Source of the DNA: Prunella strophiata
Taxonomy: Eukaryota > Chordata > Aves > Passeriformes > Prunellidae
Assembly (NCBI GenBank): GCA_036583965.1
Contig: JAZBQD010000031.1
Coordinates: forward strand, 496,001-560,000
Length of the DNA stretch: 64,000 nucleotides
Direction: 5' to 3'
The stretch's first letter is position 1, and each line of letters begins with the position of its first letter. Shown one piece after another: positions 42,501 to 55,085 of this stretch. Under the pieces are notes generated by a model that was not told the origin of the DNA, did no database searches, and saw only the letters and a list, made by a program, of their open reading frames with translations. The position numbers and the translations under genes were made by a program.

Positions 42501-45500
42501 TCCCCATCCATCAGCTCCACAGGGTAGACCCCAACACCATCAGATCTGCCGCATATTTATGGAATTGACAAATGTCTTTTTGGCATTCATAATTCCAGAC
42601 TTCATAAATCTGCCCTGCTTCTCTAAGAAGGTGCTCCAGGGCCAATGAATATGATCGTTGATTTCATCAGATAGGCCTGCAAAGACCGAACATCCAGATG
42701 CCACGGGGTTTTTTCCTGCTTTCCTTACCAAACAGGATTTTTAGACCATAACTCATGATAGACTCTCCTCAGTTCTTCAAGGTGATCCACAGGACCAGCT
42801 CACCATAAACGACCTAACCACTGCAGGAAGTATTTCTGGTGTATGCTGGCTGGGCCTGGAGAAAGCCAGGAATGATTTCATTACAGGGGTTGAGAGGGAA
42901 AGATGCTCTAGTTGCTTTCTTTTCTTATTGCTTTCTTTCTATTTTCAATCTGGCGGCGATGATGATCGTGCGCTTGCTCCCCTTCTCCGCAATGGTGGAG
43001 AAGGGAGTTCTTTGTCCTTTGGCACCACTGGTACCCACAGTTTTCCTTGGAGTGGCAGCCGCTGGGATTTGTGATCTCAGACAGCTTTCCTTTCTTCAGA
43101 ATCCACCAGCTTTGGTGGAGCTCCTTGCCTTTGCTTTGGCTCTCACACATTGTGGTGATCTGCGTCCATACGAATCCATGGCTGGTGATGCTTTTGTCAC
43201 GCAGGCGTTCCCAGACGGAACATGGATTGGACCCTTCCAGGAGATTACCATTTGTCTTTGGTCAGCTGGCCATAAGTTCTGCTTCATTTTGTCTGATCCC
43301 TATTCTTATGGTTTGGCTGCTTGTCCAGCTTGAACATCTCCTTTTCATGAGAAGACAAACCCAAGGCCTTGTGTGCCCGACACAGACCCTCAGAGCTTTT
43401 TCCCCTCCTGTGGCATGTGCTCCCAATCGGACACAAGAGCCCACGTTGACAGCAGAAATCTCCGCAGAAACCTGCAGCTGTGCTCCGTGATCCATGCGGT
43501 CTACCAGGCAGGTTACAGAAAGCTATCGCAGCGCTCAAGGTGTCGCAGGGCTTCACGGGGGCTGGCAGACCAGGCGATCTCCACAGCCCTCCATAAGCAA
43601 ACGCTCTCTGGTGGATGCCTCTGCAGTGGTCGGGGAGAAAAGTGTGTGTTTGCGTTTGTGCTCAGCCGAGCGTTCAGGAGCTGATGGACTTGGAAGAGGA
43701 CAGGCTGAGTGCCAAGCGTATTAGGAAGGACACGTATGGGTGGGTCGGTGCCTAAAGATGAGTTGTTGTGTAACTCTTTGTTTGGATTGACTTCCTTCTG
43801 ACTTCTCTACCTATTTCCAGCTCCTTCGCTTTTGCATGAGGGCATAGAGAGGGAAACTCAATGTGGAAGTGATGGGTTGGGCACCTAGCAGAGGGGCAGT
43901 GCCAGTTGCAGAATGCCAGCTTGGTTGTCAAGGGGGACTGTCTGTCAGAAGTCATCAGCACATGGAACTGGCCATCTGCAGGCCATGGGTGCACAGGCTG
44001 TCACTGCTTGCACGCTTAGGGGCCGTTCGTCAGCTTATCAAAAAATGTTTTCAAGCAGTCTCTGCTGTTGGTCATCTTTGCCGCTAGTTGTGGCCCAGGG
44101 TGCAAGGCCTGGGTGCCTTTCCAGCAAGTCAGTACCCTGCCCCGGTAATCACTGGTTAACAGCTTTGGCAAGAAGTAAAATGGCAGTTCTGTGTCCTCGC
44201 GGCTGGCTGTGACTGCAGAGATGTTTACAGATGGTGTGAAATCTCCCATCCGTCCATTTCCTTGGATTAGTGATTCGTCCGAGTAGGCGCTGAGCAACTG
44301 GAGGAACTCTGTTTGTGCAAATGGCTTCATTTCCTTTTGGATCGCTGTGTCGACTTGGACTGGGACTGATGGGGACCTCAGGTGTTGCACAAAGTGCTTC
44401 CAGGGTCTGGTCTGAGTATGTGCTGTGTGCATCTTTATCCCAGTTGTCATCGCTAAGCACCCAACGATCAAGGCGTCCAGTCCCCTTCCAGCCTCTCCCA
44501 GTCTTCGTCTCCCTGGCTTTTGGAGGAAGATGCTTTATCGTGTGGACCACAAGCCTTTATTGATCTTCCATGAAACTAACGCTCCTCTTGGAGGTGAGGG
44601 CACAGCTTTGACTTTCAGGGGTCCACAGTCAGGACCCACCCGCAGAAGGAGGCCTAAGCTCGTCGGCCATCTGGCTCATTAGGTTCACTACTCCACATGT
44701 GCTGCTTCCATTCCTTGGCCATGTACTGATTTTAAGTGGTGTCCAAGGATGGGTGCTGAGACGTGCGGCTTTTCACATGGTACCCTGTGCTGGTCGCAAT
44801 CAAGAGCACCAGCAGTTCCATATGAGTTCTGATCCTGTTCCTTGGAGAGACTGGGAGAAGGAATTAAAGGAGGAGGTGCGGATCTGGGTGGCTTCGATCT
44901 TTGCTTATGAATGTCAGAGAAGCAGAGCTTCTGGTGCTAGGTGAACAGCGTGATGTGCTCCTTCCTTTGCTGCAGGTGTTTTGATGAGCTGTGAAGCTCT
45001 GAGACTTGGGAGGGGATCGGGGAAGTGGGTGGTCATTGGAAGAGCCAATCCTGATTGAGGAAGTCTCATGGGAAGTCATTGACAGAGAAATATGCGGATT
45101 AGGAGCCCCTCAAAATTACCTGATAAAGGTGGGGTTTTGGAGGGGTGACTCCTGGCAAGCTTCCGCACAGTGCAAAACCCCAGTGTAAGTCCTGCAGGGC
45201 TTTGTCGACAGGCACACGTTGATCCCACACACTGGGGTTTCGGGTGTTAGCACTAAATAATCTTGTTAGCTCATCGCATGAGCAGCTTACTTTTCATCCA
45301 CTGTCCCCTTCCCAGGCCTTCACAGTTCCTCATGAATACTTGGCCTCTTGCACCGCATGGTCCCAGTTCCTCTCCAAAAAAATGGTGTGCCAAGGCCTAT
45401 GTTCGTAAGAGCGTATAGGCAGTCTGAGGGCTCTGCTCATCTGACACCAGATTAAAATCCATGCACATTGATTGTAATGCTGACTATACCACAGGGGATC

Positions 45501-46690
45501 AGCTCAAAGCCACGGCGGGATAACGCACCAGTTGTGTTATCAGACACGGAGCCTGGGTTTCCACTGAGGAAGGAAGGGAAGCGGTCTGCTGGCCCCCTGT
45601 GTTGACACGTAGAGCTGAATTGCTGGATGAGAGCTTCTCCGGCTCCTCCCAGGACAGAGCCATTGGTAGGTTTGGAAACATCACAGGGCGTCCCTTCTGA
45701 CACTGGCCAGAAGTCACCCCAGCTGGCCCCAACACAGCTGTTCAGTGCTATTAAGACGTTTTGTCGCTTTCACTCTCCCATGTCAGCTGGAATCCTTCGT
45801 AGACGCCTTCCACCAGAATATGCCCCCAAAGTGGAGGGGACCCTGGTTTATGTGGGACCAAGAAACCGATGAGACGCTATCACACATCTAACCATAAGGT
45901 GGGTTGTCTTCTCCTAACGAAGTTCAAAAGCTTGCTCCATGTCTTGCAGCTCCCGCAGAGCATGATGGCATCCGCGAGGCGAAAGCTGAGGGCCTTTGGA
46001 AGTAGCAGGAGGCACCAGAGGGATGTACTGGTACTGTGAGGCAAAAAGTAGCTTTGCTCAGAGAGGGGGGATGGTGGGTGTCCTGTGAACTGTGAGGAGC
46101 TGTGTGATTCTACACTGCTCTCCAGATTAATCCCCCAAATAAGGTTTGCAGAAACGCTCATGCTGAACCCCGCTGCCCTGGACTTGGTGAAAAGTGGATT
46201 TTTCTGCTGCAAGAGGAGGCGAGAACCTTCGTCTTCAAGCAGCGATCTCTTGCTCTGGACCGGCGAGCTGGGAACCCTCAGGAAACCCTGCGGAGTGCGT
46301 ATCGCTTTGCCAGACATAGTCAGTGTATGCTGGCCGTTAGGTTTTGTGGATGCCCTGCAGGGACAGTCCCCCGATGCCCCACCTCAGGACCTCTGTGTCA
46401 GGGATGGTCTACCCTCCTGCCGTGCTGTGATGCTCTGCCTTGCTCAGCTGCTTCTGGATGGTCTCGCATATCCGCAAGGGTTTCTTGGTGATGGCCAGAA
46501 GAGTCTTTGGGATCTCATGTTGCATCAGAATCTTGCTTTCTCTCATCAGAGACATCTGGCTGTGGCTGCAGCACTTGAGCATTCTGTCAGATCCATCAAA
46601 GCTTTTTTGGCCTCTCTTGTATTGCGTATTGTCTTCTCAAGTGTTCCTTCGGAACTCTAGTGGTCGTTTTGTATCTTTTTATTTCAGGAG
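39530..46690 (-). pseudogene. Very large interferon-inducible GTPase pseudogene (VLIG/GVIN-like)
   Basis: Over about 7.1 kb the minus strand shows short stretches, in shifting frames, that line up in order with the single-exon VLIG family of cytosolic dynamin-superfamily GTPases. Near 46150 lies FSMSVSANLIWGINLESSVE, in the N-terminal part. Near 44180 is DTELPFYFLPKLLTSDYRGR. The P-loop GIPSTGKSTLL is at 42370-42402, followed by FNVSAGRSPRGA. After it come LGFDFVLVLTQRDFYAIEMA (about 42250) and SPSCLFVPPNVGRSTSK (about 42000). Near the end lie CPFCGAVC (39914-39937) and ENGLCDHFRKRW (about 39640). The expected coding length is about 7 kb in one exon, so the copy is nearly full length. Many stops and shifts show it is dead as assembled. 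The family is induced by interferon and lacks retroviral ancestry. Confidence 0.85.
42370..42402 (-). other. P-loop (G1 motif) of the VLIG-like pseudogene
   Basis: The codons read GIPSTGKSTLL, matching GxxxxGKS/T, the nucleotide-binding loop. It sits about 60% along the pseudogene, where VLIG proteins carry their GTPase domain. Confidence 0.85.
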
Positions 46691-47142
46691 TTTCTGTAGT
46701 GCCTTTTCTCCCAGGGCCTGCCGTGTTACCTCACCCACTCAGCTGAGGGAGTGTTTATATTCCAGATGTGTGCAGGGCTGTATCTGCGTTACTTTATTCC
46801 AGGATCTGGTGAAAGCTTTGTGCCAGCCAGTATCAGCATCCAGTCTTCCTTCTCAAATCTGTTGCTCGAGGAGCGGTGCTTTGCATTAACCCTCTGTGGT
46901 CCTCCTGAGAAAGGACATGGGCTGTGGGGAAGAACAGAGACTTTCCCTAAGGTGTCTGTCGATCACTCATGCATCCTGGCAGAGGCTCGCAGCAGCTGCA
47001 GCCCTGGAGGATTGCTCCCACTGGTGATGGAGCCACGGCCTGGGGTTGGCACAAGAGCCAGGGTCTCCTCCAGCACCCTGGATGTGGCCGTGCTCTCATG
47101 TTTGCAGCATCAACCCTGAAGTGAGTGTGAATACCCAGAGAC
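46691..47142. other. Upstream flank of the GTPase pseudogene
   Basis: This probably holds the decayed start of the pseudogene and its promoter. I could not fix a start codon. Confidence 0.4.
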
Positions 47143-47362
47143 AGCAAGAAAAGACAGCAAACACCAAACAGACCAGGACACACACAGAGACACAGAGAAA
47201 CACAGACCACACAGACACACACACACACACAAACACACAGGACAAACATCACACACACACAGAGCCACAGACACACACACAGCCACATGAGAGGGAAACA
47301 GGACACAGATTACCACAGCCAGAGACACTCAACAGAGAGAAACACACAGACACACACTTAGT
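47143..47362. repeat. (CA)n-rich microsatellite
   Basis: Imperfect acacacagacacac sequence over about 220 bp. The Cys/Val-rich minus-strand open frames here are artefacts of it. Confidence 0.92.
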
Positions 47363-48100
47363 AACTCAGCCAAACACCAACATGCCTGGACAAGGGGGCT
47401 GCTTCACCATAACCACATCCTCCAGAGAGCTCCTCAACCACAAAGGGCAGACAGCGGGCATGCCTGGCTCCCTGGAGCATATCCGGCAACAGCCCCCTCT
47501 GCCATCCACGCCCTGCCTGCATACTGAACCCTCTGCCCACACCACAGTTGTCCTGCCTCACGGCTGGCCCAGCCTGAGGGCGTTGGCGCTCCCATCACCC
47601 AGAGGCAGTGTAACACACTCCCCCATGTGGCACCCCGCATACCCAGACACACTCCCCAGGCCCCGCACGGCCCCAGGGCTCTGTGAGTGTGACTCATGCT
47701 CCAGCTGCCAGTGCAGCCAGCCCTCCCTCACCCCACTCTGGCCTCTCCCAGGAGCGGCTTCCTGGCCACAATCCGGGCCACAGCCCAGGCAGGGGGAAAA
47801 ATCCACTGTCCCTGGCCCACAGCTGTGCCTGGGACATTCCGGTGGCCCTTAAGGGGAGCTGGGAAATGCTGGGAGCCAACTCAGCGAGGTGCCCTCGTAA
47901 TCTGCTGATAGTTGCACCGAGGGTTCTCTACATGAAGGATGCCCTTTCGTGGCCTCAGCAAGTTCTAGTCGAGGCAATGCAGCCACCAAGGAGCCACTGA
48001 CGCTTAAAAATCTCATCTGGGACTAGCGGGATAGTACCCAGCCCCCCAAACCTTTAACCCTGCCTTGACGGGGAGCGCAGACTTCAGGCTGGCTGTGTTA
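47363..48100. other. C-rich unassigned DNA
   Basis: Short proline-rich open frames only; nothing recognisable on either strand. Confidence 0.5.
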
Positions 48101-49760
48101 TGTCTGTAGTTTCTTCATTTGCTCATGATCATCATGAAAGGAAAGAAACTAAAGACCGGAGACCCTGACTGGATGTCGTGCCCTGCTCAAGGTGGATGCT
48201 TGTCAAAAGACTGGTCCGGCAAGCTATTCGCTGGCATTGCCACCATGGAAAAAGGGCCTGGTAAAGCGGTAACTCACACTAAATGCTACACTGCTTCATG
48301 CGTTCCTGCTCAGACACTTAGGCCCAGAATTTCCCACACCTCTTGGCCAAGGACTTTCTGGCTAGATTGGTGGTATCCCAGGGACAATCCATATCAACTT
48401 CACAACCACCCATCTGCTTCACAACTACGCGACAGACCTCGAGCCCCCTTCCCAGGGACTGAGGGACTGAAACCTCTAGACAAAGCCCTCTCAAAAGGTT
48501 GAGACATGAGAGCCCTATAATCCTGATATGGGCGGGTGGGGCTTGTTTACCAAAGGCATGTTTGGCTGCAGGTGTGGCCATTTGGGAAACAAGAAGACAA
48601 GGGCTCTCGCTATACTGTGAGAACATGGGACTACCTGTATCGTTCCCCTTGACAGCTTTCAATAGAATTAAATTGTTTTCACCCTGCGACTGGAAAAGAG
48701 TATGATTGAAAATCCTCTGAGTTAAACTAGAGACTTGAGATCTCCCGATGTGACAGGCAGATCCTTCGACCTGACTTTAGGAAGCGTCTCTTACGTTGGG
48801 TAGCTAAATCCCCGCTTTCTTCTCTCTCTTCTCTAGCTTTTTCTCTCTATTATTGTCCCTCTTTCACATTTGGCTGTGGTCATTCATCAAAATATTGAAT
48901 TTTTTATTTGATTATAAAGAAAATCCCATTTGTGATGTTTTTGCACTCTGAGATCAGTGAAACAAACCATCATGACCCCTGCTCATTATGAGCAGATCGT
49001 GAAAGCTGCTCAAGGAGAGTACAGAGGGCCTCCGAGGAAACTGCTCTGGAAGGTGCTGGGGTCCTGCTGAGGGGGTTCTCATCCCATAGCCCAGTTCAGT
49101 TTGGGATTGTGGTTTTTTTTGGGAGAGTCAGTTCCCCCCTATTCAGGAGTGTCAGCGATGGGTGACGGTGGGCCCAGGATTCTGTGTGGGGCTGGGTCTA
49201 GCGGCTGCTCTCTTTCAGCAGGGGGTGATCAACAAAGGGGCCATGTGCACAGGGGGTTCACCTGAGTTCCTGTTGGTGTTGCCCTATGTTTTTTTCTTTT
49301 TTTCCCCTCTGTTTTGTTTCTTCCTCAGCATGTGACCAGGATTGCCAGCCTGTTATCGCGCCTTCTGCGCTTGGGACCGGAGAGTCACCCCAGCCACCAG
49401 GCCCGACCTCAGGCCCAGGCCATGGCTGTGAGCTGCGCAAGGAGGGGTGAATCCCCACCCAGTCCCCACTGCTTCAGATTATTAGCCTACTTAATAACCA
49501 CCCAGGGTTGCAGAGTGACAACTGAGAGCAGTGCTCTCCTGGGGGCAGTGAGGGGAAGCCAAGTCTCTCTCCCGTGTCACCAGACCGCCATTGCCAGCGC
49601 AGAGGCGGCAGAGAAGCTCGGAACCACGCGGGCCCCCTGCAGCCGCGGGGGAATCATCGCACTGCCTGCCAGATGCGGAAGCCAGCAGCGCCCCTGCTGG
49701 CTGTGACTGGAACGTGCCACCAAGGGGTGCGGTGGTGGCCTGACAGGTGAGAACCCCCCC
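48101..49760. other. Unassigned, partly LTR-like DNA
   Basis: An open frame at 48119-48502 has no recognised domain. The stretch from about 48640 to 48920 has A/T-rich, CT-rich and 'attaaattgttttc' segments like those of an LTR, but no paired ends were found. Confidence 0.35.
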
Positions 49761-52410
49761 CCACAAAGGGCTGTGGTGGGTTTTGGTTTTGGTGGTGGGT
49801 TGTTGCTGCTGCTGTTGTGTTGTTTATCCTGGTATATAGGATACACTCTACTAAAGTATATATTAGTCCGTTTCCTGTATTTTTGCCTACTGAAGCCCCA
49901 TAATTTCAAAATTTTTATTAACGATATGGAGGAAGGGGGCATATTCTCTCTTCCAGGAGCGTTCCCGACTTCTTCCTGCCAGACACCTGGTGGTCTTTAA
50001 ACCAATACAGGTCACTACAATGGCACATTTATTGAAAAACCCCTAGAGGAAGATAGTGGTATAGTATGGGTCACGCCACTACGGATTCAACGAGGAAGGT
50101 ATTGTTGTCACTTAAATTTCTTTTCAACCACAGATTATGAGTCCGTGGAGTAGCATCCGAAGGACAGCCAGTTAATCTGAGCGTTTGGGATTCAGTACAG
50201 TAAAGCTTTGGACCTGACTCTCATTTAGACCTGGTGTGTCCCTTCCCACTCACACCATTCCATCATTCCATGATCCTCACCCTAACAGACCTGGCGCTTT
50301 CACTGGACACCTGCCTTTAAATCTTGGGGTTTCTGACACTGTCAAACAACCTGGAAAATTGTCCCAGCCTCAGTTCATTTGGATACTGGAGAGAATATTC
50401 CTTGCAAAAAATCCTCCTGGCATGTAGCTTCTGTCCCACCAGGGCCACAACACTCTTACCAGCACAGGAATTGATGCCAGGGGCTTGGATTCAGGTAGTA
50501 GATCTGAGGGCTTCTGCACCCTTCCAGAGCCTTCAGGGGCAGCTTTCCCTTGGGAGTCCTTGCAGATTTGGGCAATGTGTGCAAGGGCTGTGGGCTCTGA
50601 TTCCCCTCACCCACCTCACAGCAGATGCTCCCGTTTGCTCCCAGCCTTGGCTTCCCAGCAGACGCTGGCAGCTGAGGGCCCCAGCTCAGGGGACACAGCA
50701 CAGCAGCAGTGGCAGGCCTGGGGCACACAGCAGGGTGTGGAGAAGAAGATGGGAAACCCTCTCAAGAACTGAGGAGGAAGAGCACCAGGAAGGAAAGGCC
50801 CAAAATTCTAAAGGAGAAGAGCAGACAGGAGAAGGTGACCCATGAGCACAGCAGATTCATTCCAGGAGCACTGGAGGCAGCCCTTCTCTTCCACTGGGAA
50901 AGCAGAAGCAGGAAAGGCACTGGCTCAATTATAAGGGCAATTCAGCAGCAGAGGAAGCTGGGCGTTGCTGGCAAAGCACAGGAGGGACTTGGGCACCAAG
51001 TGCCCTTGGTGGGCACATGTTAGCTTCTCCCTGGGCAGCAGAGCCTTAATGCAGGACGGACTCTGCTCAGGAAGGGAACTGCTGGCTCAGGGTCACTGCT
51101 GGAGTTTGACCACTTGAGCCACTTGTCCAACCCCTTGTCCTCTCCCAGATTCTCTCCCACTGGAGCACTGCCAGCGTGGGTTCAGTCTCAGGAGCCAGAG
51201 GCTGCCCTGGACAACTTTAACTTCAGCCAGCCACACCCTGAACCTTCCCCCAGGCACCCTTGGCAGTCCTGGCACAGCTTCCCATTGCTGCAGGAATAGG
51301 GAGAAAGCCCCATGCGACTGTGTCAGTGCTCGAGGAGAGGCACTAAGCACATTCAGGGCATAACTCGGGATCGAGTTCCTCCTTGGAAGCAAACGAGGGA
51401 AGCAGCAAGGCTGGCAGCAGGACCTGCCATGGGAATGCTGGTACCCCGTTTCATGGGACCAGCCCCCCGAGAGTGTTTTCCCCAGTCCTGGCCCAGGGAA
51501 AGTGGCTCTGGGAACTCTGCTGCCTTTGTGGGGCTGTCCCAGAGACCAAAATGCTCTGGGTGGTGATGCTTAGACTGTAAGAGAGGAGAATCCCACCCCA
51601 CCTGCATGGGGAAGAAAAGGGACTCCCTGGGCTTGGGGACAGAGCAGGATGTCCTGTGCCTGCCTCTCATCACCACAAAGCTGCCCTGATCCTGAAGGAA
51701 CGGCACGGGGCCAGGAACCGCCCCCCAGCATCAGTCCCATCACTCCTGCCTTTAGGGGAGCGCAGGCATCTGGCCCCACCTCTGACCACGGGCCAATCTC
51801 CCAGCTCAGCCCCGCAGCGCACACGGCTCCCCCGAGCTCCCCCAAAGCGGCTGCCAGCAAAGGCGGCTTCCTGCACCCACACTCGGAGCACACACCGCCC
51901 GCCCGCTGCCCTCAGCCCCCTCTGCTCCTGCCCTCAGCCCCCTCTGCTCCTGCCCTGCCATCTCCCCAGCCGTGGCAAAGCACAGGGAACAGGAGGCAGG
52001 AGAGCAACAAGATCCCACTCCCTGCTGCTCCCGGCTCCCAGCCCCGCAGCTCATCCCCATCCCCATCCCCATCCCCATCCCCTACCTTCTCCCTCTGGGC
52101 CCCACAGCTCCCAGGCTGGGGAGAAGCCCATCCCAGCCCCTCTTTATCCAGCACTGGCTCTCCCGTGGGTGCGGCTTCACCTGTATCAGAGGTAATGGGT
52201 AATTCCAGGATATCAGGCATTTTACTGCAACAGAGTGTGAAAGTGGAATCACTCTTTTGAACTCCGATCATTGAATAACGGTCCGAATTCCACGCCAGCT
52301 GTAGTTCAGTTGGCTCACAGACAACATTTGTCTGATGCAGATCTCTGACCCTTAACTACTGTGCTGACTGCTGGTAAAAATATTGTAAACTCTGCTAAAT
52401 GGATATGCAT
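49761..52410. other. Unassigned DNA, no gene recognised
   Basis: There are several open frames of 90-200 codons, but they overlap on both strands and lack domain-like sequence. A 22-bp pair (cagccccctctgctcctgcc) repeats at 51912-51955. Any exons here are too short or too diverged for me to see. Confidence 0.45.
52056..52083. repeat. Short (CCCCAT)n microsatellite
   Basis: Four to five hexamers followed by 'accttctccctctgggcccc', the same flank found beside the longer arrays at 25729 and 63548. Confidence 0.85.
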
Positions 52411-52414
52411 GCAT

Positions 52415-52665
52415 GTAAAAAAAGCAGGAGAGGGACTTTGGACAAGGGCCTGGAGGGACAGGACAAGGGGGAAAGGCTTCCCACTGCCAGAGGGATAGAT
52501 GAGATATTGGGAAACAATTCTTCCCTGGGAGAGTTGTGAGGGGCTGGGATGGAATTCCCAAAGAGCCAGTGGCTGCCCCATTCCAAGACAGGGACACCTT
52601 CCACTGTCCCAGGCTGCTCCAAGCACCATCCAACCTGGCCTTCCTTGGACACCTCTCCAGCAGAG
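52415..52665. repeat. Two CR1 tails in opposite orientation
   Basis: The part 52415-52560 reads as a plus-oriented CR1 region ('ttcccactgccagaggg', 'gaggggctgggatggaattc'), and 52575-52665 reads as a minus-oriented CR1 tail ('cagggacaccttccactgtc', 'caggctgctccaagcacca'). Confidence 0.7.
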
Positions 52666-53106
52666 GAAGCAAAGCAGGAACAGGAACTGGCTGCAGCTTT
52701 CTTGGCAGGGGACACCCCACACCTGACAGTAACAGAGCACTGGGGTTTGGCAGAGGACATTCAAGACCCGATCAAAGCCGGGGGCCTGGATTGCTTTCCC
52801 CTGGGATGTGGACACACAAATCCTGCTCCACGGCCTCAAAACAAGCCCTGGAGTTTGGATATTGAGACCTCCAGCCTGCCAGGACCAGCCATCAGCTCTC
52901 CCAGGCTGACAAGCCACAAGTGCTGGAGCAGACACAGCTGGCATTTGTCCGGCCTCAGGGGAAGCCTCAGCAGCTGCCAGGCAGGGCTGGGACACATCAC
53001 CTACAGAGCATGGATTTGGTCCCTCCCTTCCCAGTTTAGCTGAGCCTGTCTCCAGTGGGATATTTCCTCCACCCAAAGCATTCCCTGCTGCAGGAGTGTT
53101 ACAGGC

Positions 53107-53720
53107 ACAGAATCCCAGGATCACTGAGGTTGGAAAAGACCTCCCAGATCATCCAGTCCAACCTGTGACTGATCCCCATCTTATCCCCAGCCTAGAGCAC
53201 TCAGTGCCACATCCAGGCATTCCTTGGACACCTCCAGGGATGGGCACTGCAAACCTCCCTGGGCAGCCCCTGCCAAGGCCTGACCACCCTTTCCATGCAG
53301 AAATTCCTCCTGGTGTCCAACCTGAGCCTGCCCTGGCCCAGCCTGAGGCCATTTCCCCTTCTCTAGTCCCTGTTCCCTGGGAGCAGAGCCCATCCCCCCT
53401 GGCTGTCCCCTCCTGTCAGGAGCTGTGCAGAGCCACAAGGTCCCCCCTGAGCCTCCTTTTCTCCAGGCTGAGCCCCTTCCCAGCTCCCTCAGCCTCTCCT
53501 GGGGCTCCATTCCCTTCCCAGCTCTGTTCCCTTCCCTGGACACGCTGCAGCCCCTCCAGGTCTCTGCTGTCAGGAGGGGCCCAGAGCTGCCCCCAGCACT
53601 GGAGGTGCCCCAGCAGTGCCAGCACAGGGGACAGGCACTGCCCTGGCCCTGCTGCCACCCCAGAGCTGGCACAGCCCAGGGGCCATTGGCCTCTGGCACA
53701 CCTGGGCTCATGTCCAGCTG
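53107..53720 (-). repeat. CR1 LINE 3' region
   Basis: This minus-oriented CR1 shows 'gaggttggaaaagacctccc', 'gtccaacctgtgactgat', 'tgcagagccacaaggtcccc' and 'tccttttctccaggctgagc'. It belongs to the same broad subfamily as 15850-16224. Confidence 0.88.
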
Positions 53721-54214
53721 CTGGCACCAGCACCCCCAGGAAATCTCATCCAGCACCATTAAACCATGACACCCTCTCTGCCAGCACTGCACCTTGTGCT
53801 GCACGGCTTCCTCGGGCTCAGGAGCTGCTCAGTGTCCCTTCAGGAGCAGCCAGAGAACTGTTCCCTCTCTGGCCCTGCCAGCCTGGGACAGCAGGAGCTC
53901 ACTCCTGCCTCGCCCCCAGCCAGCAGGAACATGCACACTGCAAACTGAAACCATCTGGACTCCCGACTCCATGGCAGGAGTGACCCAGCCAGGGCTGGAG
54001 AGGGCTGTGGATCATCCTGCATGAAGCTCCTCTGCTCCTGCTCTCTCAGCTCCAGGGACACCAGCTCCTCTCCAAGGACAGGCTCCTTCCCTGTTGGGGA
54101 CATGTTGCCTCCTCCATATCCCCCAAATCCACTGTCTCTTCTCCAAATCGATGGTGTGTGGCCAGAGAGCTTCTGCCAGGCACAGCTCAAAGGCTGAGAC
54201 ACAGCCAGGCCCAG
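53721..54214. other. Short unassigned stretch between CR1 copies
   Basis: Nothing recognised. Confidence 0.5.
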
Positions 54215-54385
54215 GCACAGGTTGCCCAGAGAAGCTGTGGCTGTGCCTGGATCCCTGGAAGTGTTCCAGACCAGGCTGGACTGGTTTTGGAGCAACCTGG
54301 GACAGTGGAAGGTGTCCCTGCCCATGGCAGGGCTGGCACTGGATGGGCTTTAAGGTCCCTTCCAGCCCCATTTGTGAGTCTGACA
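54215..54385 (+). repeat. CR1 LINE 3' end beside the right arm
   Basis: The markers are 'caggttgcccagagaagctg', 'gggacagtggaaggtgtccc' and 'tttaaggtcccttccagccc'. It ends about 10 bp before the inner border of the inverted duplication. Confidence 0.9.
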
Positions 54386-55085
54386 AGGTAACCCAGCTTT
54401 GGAAGCTGCAAAGGACAGAGCACACCAAGCCTCAGTACCTAAATCACGGATGGAATACGTGACCCTGTACCAAGATTTGTGTTGGATCAGCCACTTTCCA
54501 AAGGCTAAAATAGCCAAGAACAAGATCTGGTTTGGCACAAGGAGACGGGAATGACATAATCCATGTGTGTGACTGCAGGGAGCACCCACAGCGCAGGAGA
54601 ACAGCGGTCCTGAGCTCCATGGGGCAGTTCCTGGGCTGGCCCTGCTCCCGGGAAACCCACAGCCCCCTCTGTGGTCCCTTCACTGGGGGCACAGCCCCAG
54701 AGCTCACTGTGTGTGGGCACAGGTCACCACTGCCTCCCTCGACCCCAGCCCAGGAGGAGGAGAAACTCCCAGTCATACCCTGACCCCTTAAGAAACGGGG
54801 GTGTTCCATGTCGCACGTGGTCCCACCTTTACCACACTGGTCCTTACTGCACCCATAGCCCTCCCAGTCCCAGGTCTCAATGCAAGCCTTCTGCCACAAA
54901 ATCCTGATTCTCTCTGCAGTGCCCCCAACCCACAAACCTCGGGCCTCACTGCAGCCATCCTCCCAAACCCTTTGTTTCCCTGATACCACCCCCAATCTGG
55001 CGTCTCACTGCAGAGCTCTCCATACCCTGAAACCCAATGTCTCACTGGAGCCTCGCCCCAAACCCCTGGCTTCCTTGCAACCCCC

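Noticed and set aside
47046..47852. 268-codon open frame
   Set aside because: It starts in a (CA)n microsatellite and is Thr/His-rich, with no conserved domain.
50324..50845. 173-codon open frame as a host gene
   Set aside because: It overlaps open frames on both strands and has no recognisable domain or splice context.
54444..54995. 183-codon minus-strand frame in the arm
   Set aside because: It is broken in the left arm, has no known domain, and is Gly/Trp/Cys-rich like non-coding G-rich DNA.
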